Positions 1-10,671 of a stretch of DNA of 64,000 bases are shown here, in pieces. The notes beneath the pieces are model-generated. The model was not told the origin of the DNA. It ran no database searches and saw only the letters and a program-made list of their open reading frames with translations. This DNA is from Mycolicibacterium chitae (GTDB lineage Bacteria; Actinomycetota; Actinomycetes; Mycobacteriales; Mycobacteriaceae): contig NZ_LR134355.1 in the NCBI RefSeq assembly GCF_900637205.1, positions 1,302,001 through 1,366,000 on the forward strand, in the 5' to 3' direction. Position 1 is the stretch's first letter. Each line of letters starts with the position of its first letter. The position numbers and the translations under genes are program-made.

Positions 1-306
1 CAGCACGTCGAAGACGTGGGTGACCAGACCCGAGGCCGAGCCGCCGATGCCCGCGGTCCGGCCGGCCTGCGACAGATCGGTGCACGGAAAACCCGCGGTG
101 AGCACGTCCACGCCGCGCGGCAACTTCTTCAGATGCCGCACATCGGGGTGGATGTCGGTGTCGGGGAACCGGTGCTCGAGGACCTTCTGCGCTGCGTCCC
201 ACGACTCGCAGAGCAGGACCGTCGACACACCGTCGTCGCCCAGGGCTTCCTGGAAGCCACGCTCGATGCCACCGATGCCGGCGAAGAGACCCGCAACCCG
301 AATCAC
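1..306 (-). CDS. DNA cytosine-C5 methyltransferase, N-terminal part (cut by left window edge)
   Basis: The minus strand is open from a GTG at 306 to position 1 (102 codons) with no stop, so the gene continues outside the window. The start is well fixed: AGGAGG lies at 315-320, eight bases upstream of the GTG. Residues 6-18 (GLFAGIGGIERGF) are motif I, the AdoMet-binding FxGxG of m5C methyltransferases, and residues 72-82 (GFPCTDLSQAG) are motif IV with the catalytic Cys75. The enzyme would transfer a methyl group from AdoMet to C5 of cytosine in DNA. The target-recognition domain is off the window, so specificity and any partner nuclease cannot be read. It sits on the 3' side of a tRNA-Arg gene, a common place for mobile DNA. 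Family call is strong; role (restriction-modification, defence or orphan) is unknown. Confidence 0.9.
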   Translation of the reverse strand, partial: MIRVAGLFAGIGGIERGFQEALGDDGVSTVLLCESWDAAQKVLEHRFPDTDIHPDVRHLKKLPRGVDVLTAGFPCTDLSQAGRTAGIGGSASGLVTHVFDVL

Positions 307-406
307 GCGGCGTGCCTCCTGTCTGTGCGGTGTTGGTCAAACCGTACCCAGGGGCACCGACAAACTCGAGCCACCGCGCCGAGGGCTGGGCTGTGCGCCG
401 GTCGGC

Positions 407-853
407 TCACAGATTCGGGCAGGCCGCCCTGATGGCCTCGACCGATTCGCGCAGTTGGCGTTGAGCGGCGAAATAGTCCTTCAACCCGGGCGGGTTGAGC
501 TCTTCGCCATGCACTTCGGGCATACCGTCGACGACGACTTCGGAGGCGGCCGCGAATCTTTCGAGGTGCCGGCGCAAGTTCGGGTCCTGCAGCTTGCCGG
601 CGTTGGCGATGATCTCGTCGGTGGTCAGGCCCGTCGGCTCGTAGTCGGCGAGTTCGTCGGGTGAGGCGGTCGTCAGGTCAGGGGCATTCGTACTGCCCGG
701 TGGGGACAGGGTGTCGGCCACCAGTCGGCAGTCGGCGCTGATCTCAGCGCTTTGCCGGTCCTCGCGGAGAAACTCGATTGCGAGGTACCCGAGCAGCGGC
801 AGACCGACCAGCACGGCCACACCGAGGACGATCGCAATGACGATGCCGCGCAC
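407..853 (-). CDS. Hypothetical protein with one N-terminal membrane segment
   Basis: A 148-residue protein that I do not recognise. Residues about 3-27 form one hydrophobic segment (rich in Ile, Val, Leu, Gly), followed by a charged FLRED stretch and a soluble, acidic, mostly helical domain ending in AACPNL. The layout suggests a membrane-anchored protein with its domain outside the cytoplasm, or a non-cleaved signal anchor. Two Cys (one just after the membrane segment, one at the C-terminus) could pair outside the cell. The GTG at 853 is preferred because it puts the hydrophobic segment at the very N-terminus; the frame stays open upstream to 949 and no good ribosome binding site is seen. 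It lies between the methyltransferase and tRNA-Arg, all on the minus strand. Confidence 0.6.
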   Translation of the reverse strand: MRGIVIAIVLGVAVLVGLPLLGYLAIEFLREDRQSAEISADCRLVADTLSPPGSTNAPDLTTASPDELADYEPTGLTTDEIIANAGKLQDPNLRRHLERFAAASEVVVDGMPEVHGEELNPPGLKDYFAAQRQLRESVEAIRAACPNL

Positions 854-976
854 CAAACGATGGTAGGACTGGGCCGCTGATCTCGTCGTTCCACACCCAG
901 CCCCGAATTCGGCGCTCCGACGAGTGTGGCGATTGCGTGGCATTTGCATGGAACTGCATATGCGCTGGTCAAAGGG

Positions 977-1049
977 TGCCCCCGGCAGGATTCGAACCTG
1001 CGGCCTTCTGCTCCGGAGGCAGACGCTCTATCCCCTGAGCTACGGGGGC
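977..1049 (-). tRNA. tRNA-Arg (anticodon CCG)
   Basis: Read on the minus strand, a 73-nt cloverleaf folds with a perfect 7-bp acceptor stem (GCCCCCG with CGGGGGC, then the discriminator A), a D arm, an anticodon stem TCTGC/GCAGA with loop CTCCGGA (anticodon CCG, reading CGG) and a T arm GCAGG-TTCGAAT-CCTGC. CCA is not encoded. It is divergent from argS, the gene for its cognate synthetase. Its 3' end points towards the DNA methyltransferase at the left edge. Confidence 0.97.
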
Positions 1050-1178
1050 GCAGTGGCTGGAACCAAGCCAGAACCAACTGAGCCATTGGGCCTGCACAGA
1101 CTAACGCATCATGGCGCGAGCGCCATCATCGCCAATGGATTCGGGCGCTCACCACCCGAGACCATAGGATGGACCCCC

Positions 1179-2831
1179 GTGACCCCCGCCGATCTGGCCG
1201 AGCTATTGAAGAGCACCGCTGCCGCGGTGTTGGCCGCCCACGACCTCGATTCCGCCGCGCTGCCCCAGACCGTCACCGTCGAGCGACCGCGCAACCCGGA
1301 GCACGGCGATTACGCCACCAACCTGGCGCTGCAACTGGCCAAGAAGGTCGGCGTCAACCCGCGCGAACTCGCTGGCTGGCTGGCCGAGGCGCTGGGCAAC
1401 GCCGCGGGCATCGCCTCGGCGGAGATCGCCGGGCCGGGCTTCGTCAACCTGCGCATCGAGGCCTCGGCCCAGGGCCTGATCGTCAACAACGTCCTCGATG
1501 CCGGGCCCGCCTACGGCCACGCCGAGGAACTGGCCGGCCAGAACATCAACCTCGAGTTCGTCTCGGCCAACCCCACCGGGCCCATCCACATCGGCGGCAC
1601 CCGCTGGGCCGCGGTCGGCGACGCGCTGGGCCGGCTGCTCAGCACCCAGGGCGCCAAGGTGGTGCGCGAGTACTACTTCAACGACCACGGCGCGCAGATC
1701 GACCGGTTCGCCCGGTCCCTGATGGCCGCCGCCAAGGGCGAGCCCACGCCGGAGGACGGCTACGCGGGCACCTACATCAACGACATCGCCGCGCAGGTGC
1801 TCACCAAGGCCCCCGAGGTGCTCGACAAGCCGGTCGACGAGCAGCAGGAGACCTTCCGCGCCATCGGCGTGGACCTGATGTTCGACCACATCAAGTCCTC
1901 GCTGCACGAATTCGGCACCGACTTCGACGTGTACACCCACGAGGACTCGATGCACACCTCCGGCCGGGTGGACGAGGCCATCGCCCAGCTGCGCAAGACG
2001 GGCAACATCTACGACGACGACGGTGCGACCTGGCTGCGTACCACTGACTTCGGCGACGACAAGGACCGCGTCGTCATCAAGAGCGACGGTCAGCCCGCCT
2101 ACATCGCCGGCGACCTGGCCTACTACCTGGACAAGCGCCAGCGCGGCTTCGACCTGTGCATCTACATGCTCGGCGCCGACCACCACGGCTACATCGCCCG
2201 GCTCAAGGCCGCCGCCGCGGCGCTGGGGGATGACCCCGACACCGTCGAGGTGCTCATCGGGCAGATGGTGAACCTGGTCCGCGACGGCCAACCGGTGCGG
2301 ATGAGCAAGCGGGCCGGCACCGTCATCACCCTCGACGACCTGGTGGAGGCCATCGGCGTCGACGCCGCGCGGTACGCGCTGATCCGCTCCTCGGTCGACA
2401 GCCCCATCGACATCGACCTGGAGCTGTGGTCCTCGGCGTCGAGCGAGAACCCGGTCTACTACGTGCAGTACGCGCACGCCCGGCTGTCGGCGCTGGCCCG
2501 CAACGCCGCGGAGCTGGGCCTGGAACCCGACACCGCCCACCTCGAACTGCTCACCCACGACAAGGAGGGCGAGCTCATCCGCAACATCGGCGAATTCCCG
2601 CGGGTGCTGAAAACTGCTGCGTCCCTGCGGGAACCGCACCGGGTGTGCCGCTACCTGGAGGACCTGGCCGGCGACTACCACCGGTTCTACGACTCCTGCC
2701 GGGTGCTGCCGCAGGGCGACGAGGAGCCGACGGATCTGCACCGGGCGCGGCTGGCGCTGTGCCGGGCCACCCGTCAGGTGATCGCCAACGGCCTGCAGAT
2801 CCTCGGCGTCACCGCACCGGAGCGGATGTGA
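1179..2831 (+). CDS. argS: Arginyl-tRNA synthetase
   Basis: Charges tRNA-Arg with arginine in the cytoplasm. The 550 residues equal the mycobacterial family length. An N-terminal ArgRS additional domain (about 1-100) precedes the class I catalytic core with the HIGH-type signature HIGG at His137 and the KMSKS-type MSKR at 375; an all-helical anticodon-binding domain follows. The open frame extends well upstream, but the GTG at 1179 is chosen because it gives the family N-terminus and because TAGGAT at 1165-1170, eight bases upstream, looks like a -10 box for a leaderless transcript. The stop overlaps the lysA start, so argS heads the argS-lysA-hom-thrC-thrB run. Confidence 0.97.
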   Translation: MTPADLAELLKSTAAAVLAAHDLDSAALPQTVTVERPRNPEHGDYATNLALQLAKKVGVNPRELAGWLAEALGNAAGIASAEIAGPGFVNLRIEASAQGLIVNNVLDAGPAYGHAEELAGQNINLEFVSANPTGPIHIGGTRWAAVGDALGRLLSTQGAKVVREYYFNDHGAQIDRFARSLMAAAKGEPTPEDGYAGTYINDIAAQVLTKAPEVLDKPVDEQQETFRAIGVDLMFDHIKSSLHEFGTDFDVYTHEDSMHTSGRVDEAIAQLRKTGNIYDDDGATWLRTTDFGDDKDRVVIKSDGQPAYIAGDLAYYLDKRQRGFDLCIYMLGADHHGYIARLKAAAAALGDDPDTVEVLIGQMVNLVRDGQPVRMSKRAGTVITLDDLVEAIGVDAARYALIRSSVDSPIDIDLELWSSASSENPVYYVQYAHARLSALARNAAELGLEPDTAHLELLTHDKEGELIRNIGEFPRVLKTAASLREPHRVCRYLEDLAGDYHRFYDSCRVLPQGDEEPTDLHRARLALCRATRQVIANGLQILGVTAPERM

Positions 2832-4246
2832 ACGCGCACCCGGCCGGGCCCCGGCACGCCGAAGAGGTCCACCACGCCGGCGCCCCCGCCAAGCCGCAGA
2901 GCCCCGACGAGATCCTGCTGCTGGCGCCGAACGTGTGGCCGCGCAACCTGATCCGCGGCGACGACGGCGAGGTCTCGATCGCCGGAGTGACGGTTTCGGA
3001 GCTCGCGCGCGAATTCGGCACCCCGCTGTTCGTCATCGACGAGGAGGACTTCCGCTTCCGCTGCCGCGAGATCGCCGCGGCGTTCGGTGGCGGCGACAAG
3101 GTGCACTACGCCTCGAAGGCGTTCCTGTGCACCGAGATCGCGCGCTGGGTGGCCGAGGAGGGCCTGTCGCTGGACGTGTCCACCGGCGGCGAGTTGGCCG
3201 TGGCGTTGCACGCCGACTTCCCGCCGGCGCGGATCGCCCTGCACGGCAACAACAAGTCGGTCGACGAGCTGACCACCGCCGTCAAGGCCGGCGTCGGGCA
3301 CGTGGTGCTGGATTCGATGATCGAGATCGACCGGCTCGAGGCCATCGCGGGTGCGGCCGGGGTGGTGCAGGACGTGTTCCTGCGCGTCACCGTCGGTGTG
3401 GAGGCCCACACCCACGAGTTCATCTCGACGGCCCACGAGGACCAGAAGTTCGGCCTGTCGCTGGCCAGTGGGGCCGCGATGGCCGGGGTGCGGCGGGTCT
3501 TCGAGACCCAGAACCTGCGCCTGGTCGGCCTGCACAGCCACATCGGCTCGCAGATCTTCGACGTGGCCGGCTTCGAGATCGCCGCGCGCCGGGTGTTGGG
3601 CCTGCTGCGCGACGTGGTCGCCGAGTTCGGCGTGGACAAGACCGCGCAGATCTCCACGGTGGACCTCGGTGGGGGACTGGGTATTTCCTATCTTCCGGCC
3701 GATGATCCGCCGCCCATGAAGGAACTCGCCGACAAGCTGCTGGCCATCGTCGCCGACGAGGCCGCCGCCGTCGGGGTGCCGGCGCCCAAGCTGGTCGTCG
3801 AACCCGGTCGCGCCATCGCCGGGCCCGGCACGATCACCCTCTACGAGGTGGGCACCGTCAAGGACGTCGCGATCAGCGCCACCGCGCAGCGCCGCTACGT
3901 CAGCGTCGACGGCGGCATGAGCGACAACATCCGCACCTCGCTGTACGGAGCGGAGTACGACGCGCGCCTGGTGTCCCGGTTCAGCGAGGCGCCGCCCGCG
4001 CTGGCGCGCATCGTCGGAAAGCATTGCGAGAGCGGCGATATCGTCGTGCGCGATACCTGGGTGTCCGACGACATCGAGCCGGGCGACCTGCTGGCCGTCG
4101 CGGCCACCGGGGCGTACTGCTATTCGATGTCGAGCCGGTACAACCTGTTGTGCCGGCCGGCCGTGGTGGCCGTGCGCGACGGCGTGGCCCGCCTGGTGCT
4201 GCGTCGGGAGACGGTCGACGACCTGTTGAGTCTGGAAGTGAGGTGA
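2828..4246 (+). CDS. lysA: Diaminopimelate decarboxylase
   Basis: PLP enzyme that decarboxylates meso-diaminopimelate to L-lysine, the last step of lysine synthesis. The 472-residue protein matches M. tuberculosis LysA closely, with about 25 extra N-terminal residues. The alanine-racemase-like barrel carries the PLP lysine in HYASKAF (Lys97) and the HSHIGSQ motif; the C-terminal beta domain has CESGD and the GAYCYS segment. The GTG at 2828 overlaps the argS stop as GTGA, which implies translational coupling. Its own stop overlaps or abuts the hom start. A shorter start beginning near the [11 protein letters not shown] segment would match M. tuberculosis length; the overlap favours the longer one. 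Confidence 0.96.
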   Translation: MNAHPAGPRHAEEVHHAGAPAKPQSPDEILLLAPNVWPRNLIRGDDGEVSIAGVTVSELAREFGTPLFVIDEEDFRFRCREIAAAFGGGDKVHYASKAFLCTEIARWVAEEGLSLDVSTGGELAVALHADFPPARIALHGNNKSVDELTTAVKAGVGHVVLDSMIEIDRLEAIAGAAGVVQDVFLRVTVGVEAHTHEFISTAHEDQKFGLSLASGAAMAGVRRVFETQNLRLVGLHSHIGSQIFDVAGFEIAARRVLGLLRDVVAEFGVDKTAQISTVDLGGGLGISYLPADDPPPMKELADKLLAIVADEAAAVGVPAPKLVVEPGRAIAGPGTITLYEVGTVKDVAISATAQRRYVSVDGGMSDNIRTSLYGAEYDARLVSRFSEAPPALARIVGKHCESGDIVVRDTWVSDDIEPGDLLAVAATGAYCYSMSSRYNLLCRPAVVAVRDGVARLVLRRETVDDLLSLEVR

Positions 4247-4251
4247 GCGCC

Positions 4252-5573
4252 GTGGCCGAGGACAAGAACGCCGTCGGAGTAGCGGTACTGGGGCTGGGCA
4301 ACGTCGGCAGCGAGGTGGTCCGGATCATCGAGGAGGACGCCGAGGACCTCGCCGCGCGCATCGGTGCGCCGCTGCAGCTGCGCGGGATCGGCGTGCGCCG
4401 CGTCGCCGCGGATCGCGGTGTCCCGGTGGAACTGCTCACCGACGACATCGACGCCCTGGTCGCCCGCGACGACGTGGACATCGTCGTCGAACTCATGGGT
4501 CCGGTCGAACCGGCCCGCAAGGCCATCCTGGCGGCCCTTGAGAACGGCAAGTCCGTCGTCACCGCCAACAAGGCGCTGCTGGCGCAGTCCACCGGCAAGC
4601 TGGCCGAGGCGGCCGAAAAGGCCCGCGTGGACCTGTATTTCGAGGCCGCCGTCGCCGGCGCGATCCCGGTGATCCGCCCGCTGACCCAGTCGCTGGCCGG
4701 TGACACCGTGCTGCGGGTCGCCGGAATCGTCAACGGCACCACCAACTACATCCTCTCGGCGATGAACGACACCGGCGCCGACTACGAAAGCGCGCTCGCC
4801 GATGCCAGCGCGCTCGGGTACGCCGAGGCCGACCCGACCGCCGACGTCGAGGGCCACGACGCCGCCGCCAAGGCCGCCATCCTGGCCTCGATCGCGTTCC
4901 ACACCCGGGTGACCGCCGACGACGTGTACTGCGAGGGCATCACCAAGGTCACCGCCGAGGACTTCGAGTCGGCCAAGGCGCTGGGCTGCACCATCAAGCT
5001 GCTGGCCATCTGCGAGCGGCTGACCACCGACAAGGGCAAGCAACGGGTTTCGGCGCGGGTCTACCCCGCGCTGGTTCCGCTGGACCACCCGCTGGCCTCG
5101 GTCGGCGGGGCCTTCAACGCCGTCGTGGTGGAGGCCGAGGCCGCGGGCCGGCTGATGTTCTACGGCCAGGGTGCCGGCGGCGCCCCGACCGCCTCGGCCG
5201 TGCTGGGCGACCTGGTGATGGCGGCGCGCAACCGGGTGCAGGGCGGGCGCGGACCGCGCGAATCCAAGTACGCCAAGCTGCCCATCGCGCCGATCGGGAT
5301 GATCCCCACCCGCTACTACGTGAGCCTGTACGTCAGCGACAAGCCCGGCGTGTTGTCCTCGGTGGCAGCCGAATTCGCCAAGCGCGAGGTCAGCATCGCC
5401 GAGGTCCGCCAGGAGGGCGTCGTCAACGAGGGCGGCGAACGGGTGGGCGCCCGCATCGCGGTGCTGACCCACCGCGCCACCGACGAGGCGCTCAGCAAGA
5501 CCATCACCGCGCTGGAAGGACATGACGCGGTATCGAGCGTGGCCAGCGTGCTGCGAATGGAAGGAGCCGGCGA

Positions 5574-5577
<4 letters not shown>
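4252..5577 (+). CDS. hom: Homoserine dehydrogenase
   Basis: Reduces aspartate semialdehyde to homoserine with NAD(P)H, the branch to threonine and methionine. Starting at GTG 4252 the protein has 441 residues, equal to M. tuberculosis Hom, with GAGGTG at 4240-4245 as ribosome binding site; a GTG at 4243, overlapping the lysA stop, is the alternative. The Rossmann motif VLGLGNVG is at about 12-19, the catalytic domain includes NGTTNYIL and [13 protein letters not shown], and a C-terminal ACT domain (about 355-441, [19 protein letters not shown]) fits feedback control by threonine. The stop overlaps the thrC ATG by 4 bases. Confidence 0.97.
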
Positions 5578-7605
<2,028 letters not shown>

Positions 7606-7646
7606 GCGGACGCGGCGCGGTTGACGCGCCCTGAGGGTGGGTTTGC

Positions 7647-7675
7647 TTGCTTCGCGTAAAAATGCAGGCTATCCT
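7647..7675 (+). promoter_or_regulatory. Probable rho promoter
   Basis: TTGCTT at 7647-7652 and TATCCT at 7670-7675 are separated by 17 bases, a good SigA-type pair for a mycobacterium. Transcription would start near 7682, giving a leader of about 205 nt before the rho GTG. Confidence 0.65.
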
Positions 7676-7681
7676 CGTTGC

Positions 7682-7887
7682 CGTCCCGGCAATTCGCAGC
7701 GTCTTCTGCGCCGACACTAGGACGACCACTCACTTTCGTAGTCTTACTCGTGCACCGACGGTTCGCCGTTTCGCCGCGAATCCCGGAGATCGCCGTTGCC
7801 AAGTTCGACGGTGGCACTTCGTGTCCGGGGGTAACCCGGCACACCGAACCCTCGCAGAACACCCTGCCGAGGGAAGAAAGGAACTCC
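7682..7887 (+). other. Long 5' leader of rho
   Basis: About 205 nt lie between the predicted start of transcription and the rho GTG at 7888. No convincing leader peptide or tRNA-like fold is obvious by eye. Long rho leaders are used for autoregulation in several bacteria, so this may be a Rho-dependent attenuator; that is inference. Confidence 0.4.
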
Positions 7888-9861
7888 GTGACCGATACGG
7901 ACCTCATCACGGCCGGGGACGCCAATCCCAAGGCGGATCTGCCCCAGACCGTGACCTCCAAGACCTCCGCCGACGCCTCGGCCAAAGGGGGCTCGCTGGC
8001 CAGCATGGTGCTCCCTGAGCTTCGCGCGTTGGCCGTCAAAGTAGGCGTCAAGGGCACCTCCGGGATGCGCAAGGGCGACCTGATCGCCGCCATCCGGGAG
8101 CGCCAAGCCGGGGGAGACGGCGCGCAGGCCCAGGAGGCCGCGCCCAAACAAGCCAATGGCCAGGACAGCAAGTCCGGCGGCAAGGACACCAAGGACGCCG
8201 AGTCCAAGGCCGACACCGCGGCGCCGGCCGAGGAGGCCCCGCAGCGCAGCGAGGCGCCGCGTCGTGAGCGTCGGGCGGCCACGCGCCAGTCCGGCGCCCC
8301 GGACGCCGAGAAGGCCCCGAACGCCGAGAAGTCCGAGAGCGGCGACAACGCCGAGAACCCCAAGGCCGAGAACCCCAAGAACACCCCCAAGGCCGAGTCG
8401 GCCGATGCCGGGTCGGGCTCCGAGGGCGGCGGCAACCCCGGGCGCGACGACAACAAGCAGGACCGCGACCAGAACCGTGGCGATCAGCAGAACCGTCGTG
8501 GCGACCAGCAGAACCGCGGCGACCAGCAGAACCGCGACCAGAACCGCGGGGACCAGCAGAACCGCGGCGGCGGCAACAACAGCAACGACAACGACGACGA
8601 CGGCGATGGCCGCCAGGGGCGGCGCGGCCGCCGGTTCCGGGATCGCCGGCGCCGCGGCGAGCGCTCGGGCGACGGCGGTGGCGACACCGAACTGCGCGAG
8701 GACGACGTCGTCCAGCCGGTCGCGGGCATCCTCGACGTGCTGGACAACTACGCGTTCGTCCGCACCTCGGGCTACCTGGCCGGCCCCAACGACGTGTACG
8801 TCTCGATGAACATGGTGCGCAAGAACGGCCTGCGCCGCGGCGACGCGGTCACCGGCGCCGTCCGGGTTCCGCGCGAGGGCGACAGCGGGGACAAGAACCC
8901 CCGGCAGAAGTTCAACCCCCTGGTGCGGCTGGACAGCGTCAACGGCGGCCCGGTCGAGGCGGCCAAGAACCGTCCCGAGTTCGGCAAGCTGACGCCGCTG
9001 TACCCGAATCAGCGGCTGCGGCTGGAGACCACGCCGGAGAAGCTGACCACCCGCGTCATCGACCTGATCATGCCGATCGGTAAGGGGCAGCGCGCGCTGA
9101 TCGTGTCGCCGCCCAAGGCCGGTAAGACCACGATCATGCAGGACATCGCCAACGCGATCACCAAGAACAACCCGGAATGCCACCTGATGGTGGTGCTCGT
9201 CGACGAGCGTCCGGAAGAGGTGACCGACATGCAGCGCTCGGTCAAGGGTGAGGTCATCGCCTCCACCTTCGACCGTCCGCCGTCCGACCACACCCAGGCC
9301 GCCGAGCTGGCCATCGAGCGCGCCAAGCGCCTGGTGGAACAGGGCAAGGACGTCGTCGTCCTCCTCGACTCCATCACCCGTCTGGGACGCGCGTACAACA
9401 ACGCCTCGCCGGCGTCGGGCCGCATCCTCTCCGGTGGTGTGGACTCGACCGCCCTGTACCCGCCCAAGCGGTTCCTGGGCGCGGCCCGCAACATCGAAGA
9501 GGGCGGCTCGCTGACCATCGTCGCCACCGCCATGGTGGAGACCGGGTCCACCGGCGACACGGTGATCTTCGAGGAGTTCAAGGGCACCGGCAACGCCGAG
9601 CTGAAGCTGGACCGCAAGATCGCCGAGCGTCGGGTGTTCCCGGCGGTCGACGTCAACCCGTCCGGCACCCGTAAGGACGAACTGCTGCTGGGTGCCGACG
9701 AATTCGCGATCGTGCACAAGCTGCGTCGCGTGCTGTCCGGCCTGGACTCGCATCAGGCCATCGACCTGCTGATGAGCCAGCTGCGCAAGACGAAGAACAA
9801 CTACGAGTTCCTGGTCCAGGTCTCCAAGACCGCACCCGGAGCCCCGGACGACGCCGACTAG
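7888..9861 (+). CDS. rho: Transcription termination factor Rho
   Basis: Hexameric RNA-dependent ATPase that ends transcription. The 657-residue protein is longer than E. coli Rho (419) and than M. tuberculosis Rho (602). A Rho-N-like LeHD segment lies at about 30-75 ([14 protein letters not shown] then [12 protein letters not shown]). An Ala/Glu/Lys-rich region follows, then a hydrophilic insert at about 192-260 of repeated DQQNRG units, Asn/Asp tracts and Arg/Gly tracts. Next come the RNA-binding cold-shock-like domain and the ATPase domain with Walker A PPKAGKTT (about 408-416), Walker [11 protein letters not shown] and the R-loop region SGGVDSTAL. The GTG at 7888 is chosen for GAAAGGA at 7875-7881. 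A strong hairpin terminator follows the gene. Confidence 0.97.
   Translation: MTDTDLITAGDANPKADLPQTVTSKTSADASAKGGSLASMVLPELRALAVKVGVKGTSGMRKGDLIAAIRERQAGGDGAQAQEAAPKQANGQDSKSGGKDTKDAESKADTAAPAEEAPQRSEAPRRERRAATRQSGAPDAEKAPNAEKSESGDNAENPKAENPKNTPKAESADAGSGSEGGGNPGRDDNKQDRDQNRGDQQNRRGDQQNRGDQQNRDQNRGDQQNRGGGNNSNDNDDDGDGRQGRRGRRFRDRRRRGERSGDGGGDTELREDDVVQPVAGILDVLDNYAFVRTSGYLAGPNDVYVSMNMVRKNGLRRGDAVTGAVRVPREGDSGDKNPRQKFNPLVRLDSVNGGPVEAAKNRPEFGKLTPLYPNQRLRLETTPEKLTTRVIDLIMPIGKGQRALIVSPPKAGKTTIMQDIANAITKNNPECHLMVVLVDERPEEVTDMQRSVKGEVIASTFDRPPSDHTQAAELAIERAKRLVEQGKDVVVLLDSITRLGRAYNNASPASGRILSGGVDSTALYPPKRFLGAARNIEEGGSLTIVATAMVETGSTGDTVIFEEFKGTGNAELKLDRKIAERRVFPAVDVNPSGTRKDELLLGADEFAIVHKLRRVLSGLDSHQAIDLLMSQLRKTKNNYEFLVQVSKTAPGAPDDAD
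8461..8574 (+). repeat. In-frame repeats in rho encoding [11 protein letters not shown] units
   Basis: Within rho, GACCAGCAGAACCGCGGC-like units of 12-18 bases recur about six times. They encode a Gln/Asn/Arg/Asp/Gly run, roughly residues 192-229. Slippage or recombination could vary the copy number between strains. Confidence 0.85.
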
Positions 9862-9874
9862 CCGCGACGAGCAA

Positions 9875-9910
9875 CAGAATCCCCCGCCTGCGTGCGGGGG
9901 ATTCTGCTTT
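9875..9910. terminator. Hairpin terminator between convergent rho and tetR
   Basis: A 13-bp perfect stem (9875-9887 with 9894-9906) and a 6-nt loop are followed by CTTTG. It lies between the rho stop (9861) and the end of the convergent tetR gene (9923), so it can serve both strands. Confidence 0.8.
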
Positions 9911-9922
9911 GCCAGATGGGAC

Positions 9923-10531
9923 TCAGGCCCGCAGCGCCGGCATCACGTAGCGATCGAGGAACTTCAGCAGCGCCGCGCGGTCGTCGACGTCCACGTGCTC
10001 GCCGGGGACGGTGGCCAGGCTCAGCAGGGTGCGGGCCACCCATTCGGTGGCCTGCGGGAGATCCTCGACGGCGATCTCGCCGCGGTCGCGGGCGGCGGCC
10101 AGGTAGCGCTCCCAGAACGCGGTCAGGTCCGGGATCAGCCCCTGCACGCCGGCCCCGGCGCAGGCGGCGAACTCCTCGGGCTCGTCGAGCCGCAGCTTCA
10201 TCACCAGCGCGCCCGGCGAGTCATAGGCACTGCGACCGAGCCGGATGCCCTCGGCGATCTGGGCCGGCAGGTTGTCGATCTCGGCCAGGACGGCGTGGGC
10301 CTCACCCCAGTACGCGTCGTTGAGCCGCACGATCGCGGCACCGAGCAGCGCGGCCTTGTCGGGGAAGTGCCGGTAGAGCCAGCCGCGGGAGACCCCGGCC
10401 AGCTCGGCGACCTCGGAGACCGTCGTGGCGCGAATCCCCTTGGTGCGCAGACACTCCTCGGCGGCGTCCATCAGGCGGTCCCGGACCGGCCGGGCGGCGG
10501 TCTGCGCCTTGGTGTCGGAGCCGTCGGTCAC
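9923..10531 (-). CDS. TetR/AcrR-family transcriptional regulator
   Basis: About 202 residues. The N-terminal TetR DNA-binding domain (about 18-65) has the helix-turn-helix TTVSEVAELAGVSRGWLYRHFPDKAALL; the C-terminal helical domain would bind an effector. GTG 10531 is preferred over ATG 10540 because the GAGGA ribosome binding sequence touches the ATG but is nine bases from the GTG. It is divergent from an acyl-CoA ligase gene, so it probably represses that gene and itself, and the effector may be an acyl-CoA or fatty or steroid acid (inference). The pair interrupts the rho-rpmE order known in M. tuberculosis. Confidence 0.9.
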   Translation of the reverse strand: MTDGSDTKAQTAARPVRDRLMDAAEECLRTKGIRATTVSEVAELAGVSRGWLYRHFPDKAALLGAAIVRLNDAYWGEAHAVLAEIDNLPAQIAEGIRLGRSAYDSPGALVMKLRLDEPEEFAACAGAGVQGLIPDLTAFWERYLAAARDRGEIAVEDLPQATEWVARTLLSLATVPGEHVDVDDRAALLKFLDRYVMPALRA

Positions 10532-10620
10532 GTTGTCCATTCCTCATCTGCCGTGAACTGTCTGGCATATCTTCGCACCAGCGGCGCCAACACCGGGGTG
10601 GCGCGCCGCCGATGTAGTAG

Positions 10621-10638
10621 ACAGATCTAGAGTTCTGT
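10621..10638. promoter_or_regulatory. Candidate TetR operator (imperfect palindrome)
   Basis: ACAGATCTAGAGTTCTGT has half sites ACAGA and TCTGT around an 8-base centre. It lies in the 131-131 bp region between divergent tetR and the ligase gene, where an operator of a TetR protein is expected. No proof of binding. Confidence 0.4.
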
Positions 10639-10671
10639 TCACTGACATTCACGGATTGGGCGGTGCGACCA

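Noticed and set aside
8461..8574. Repeats considered as a CRISPR array
   Set aside because: The units are 12-18 bases, contiguous, in frame with rho and have no spacers.
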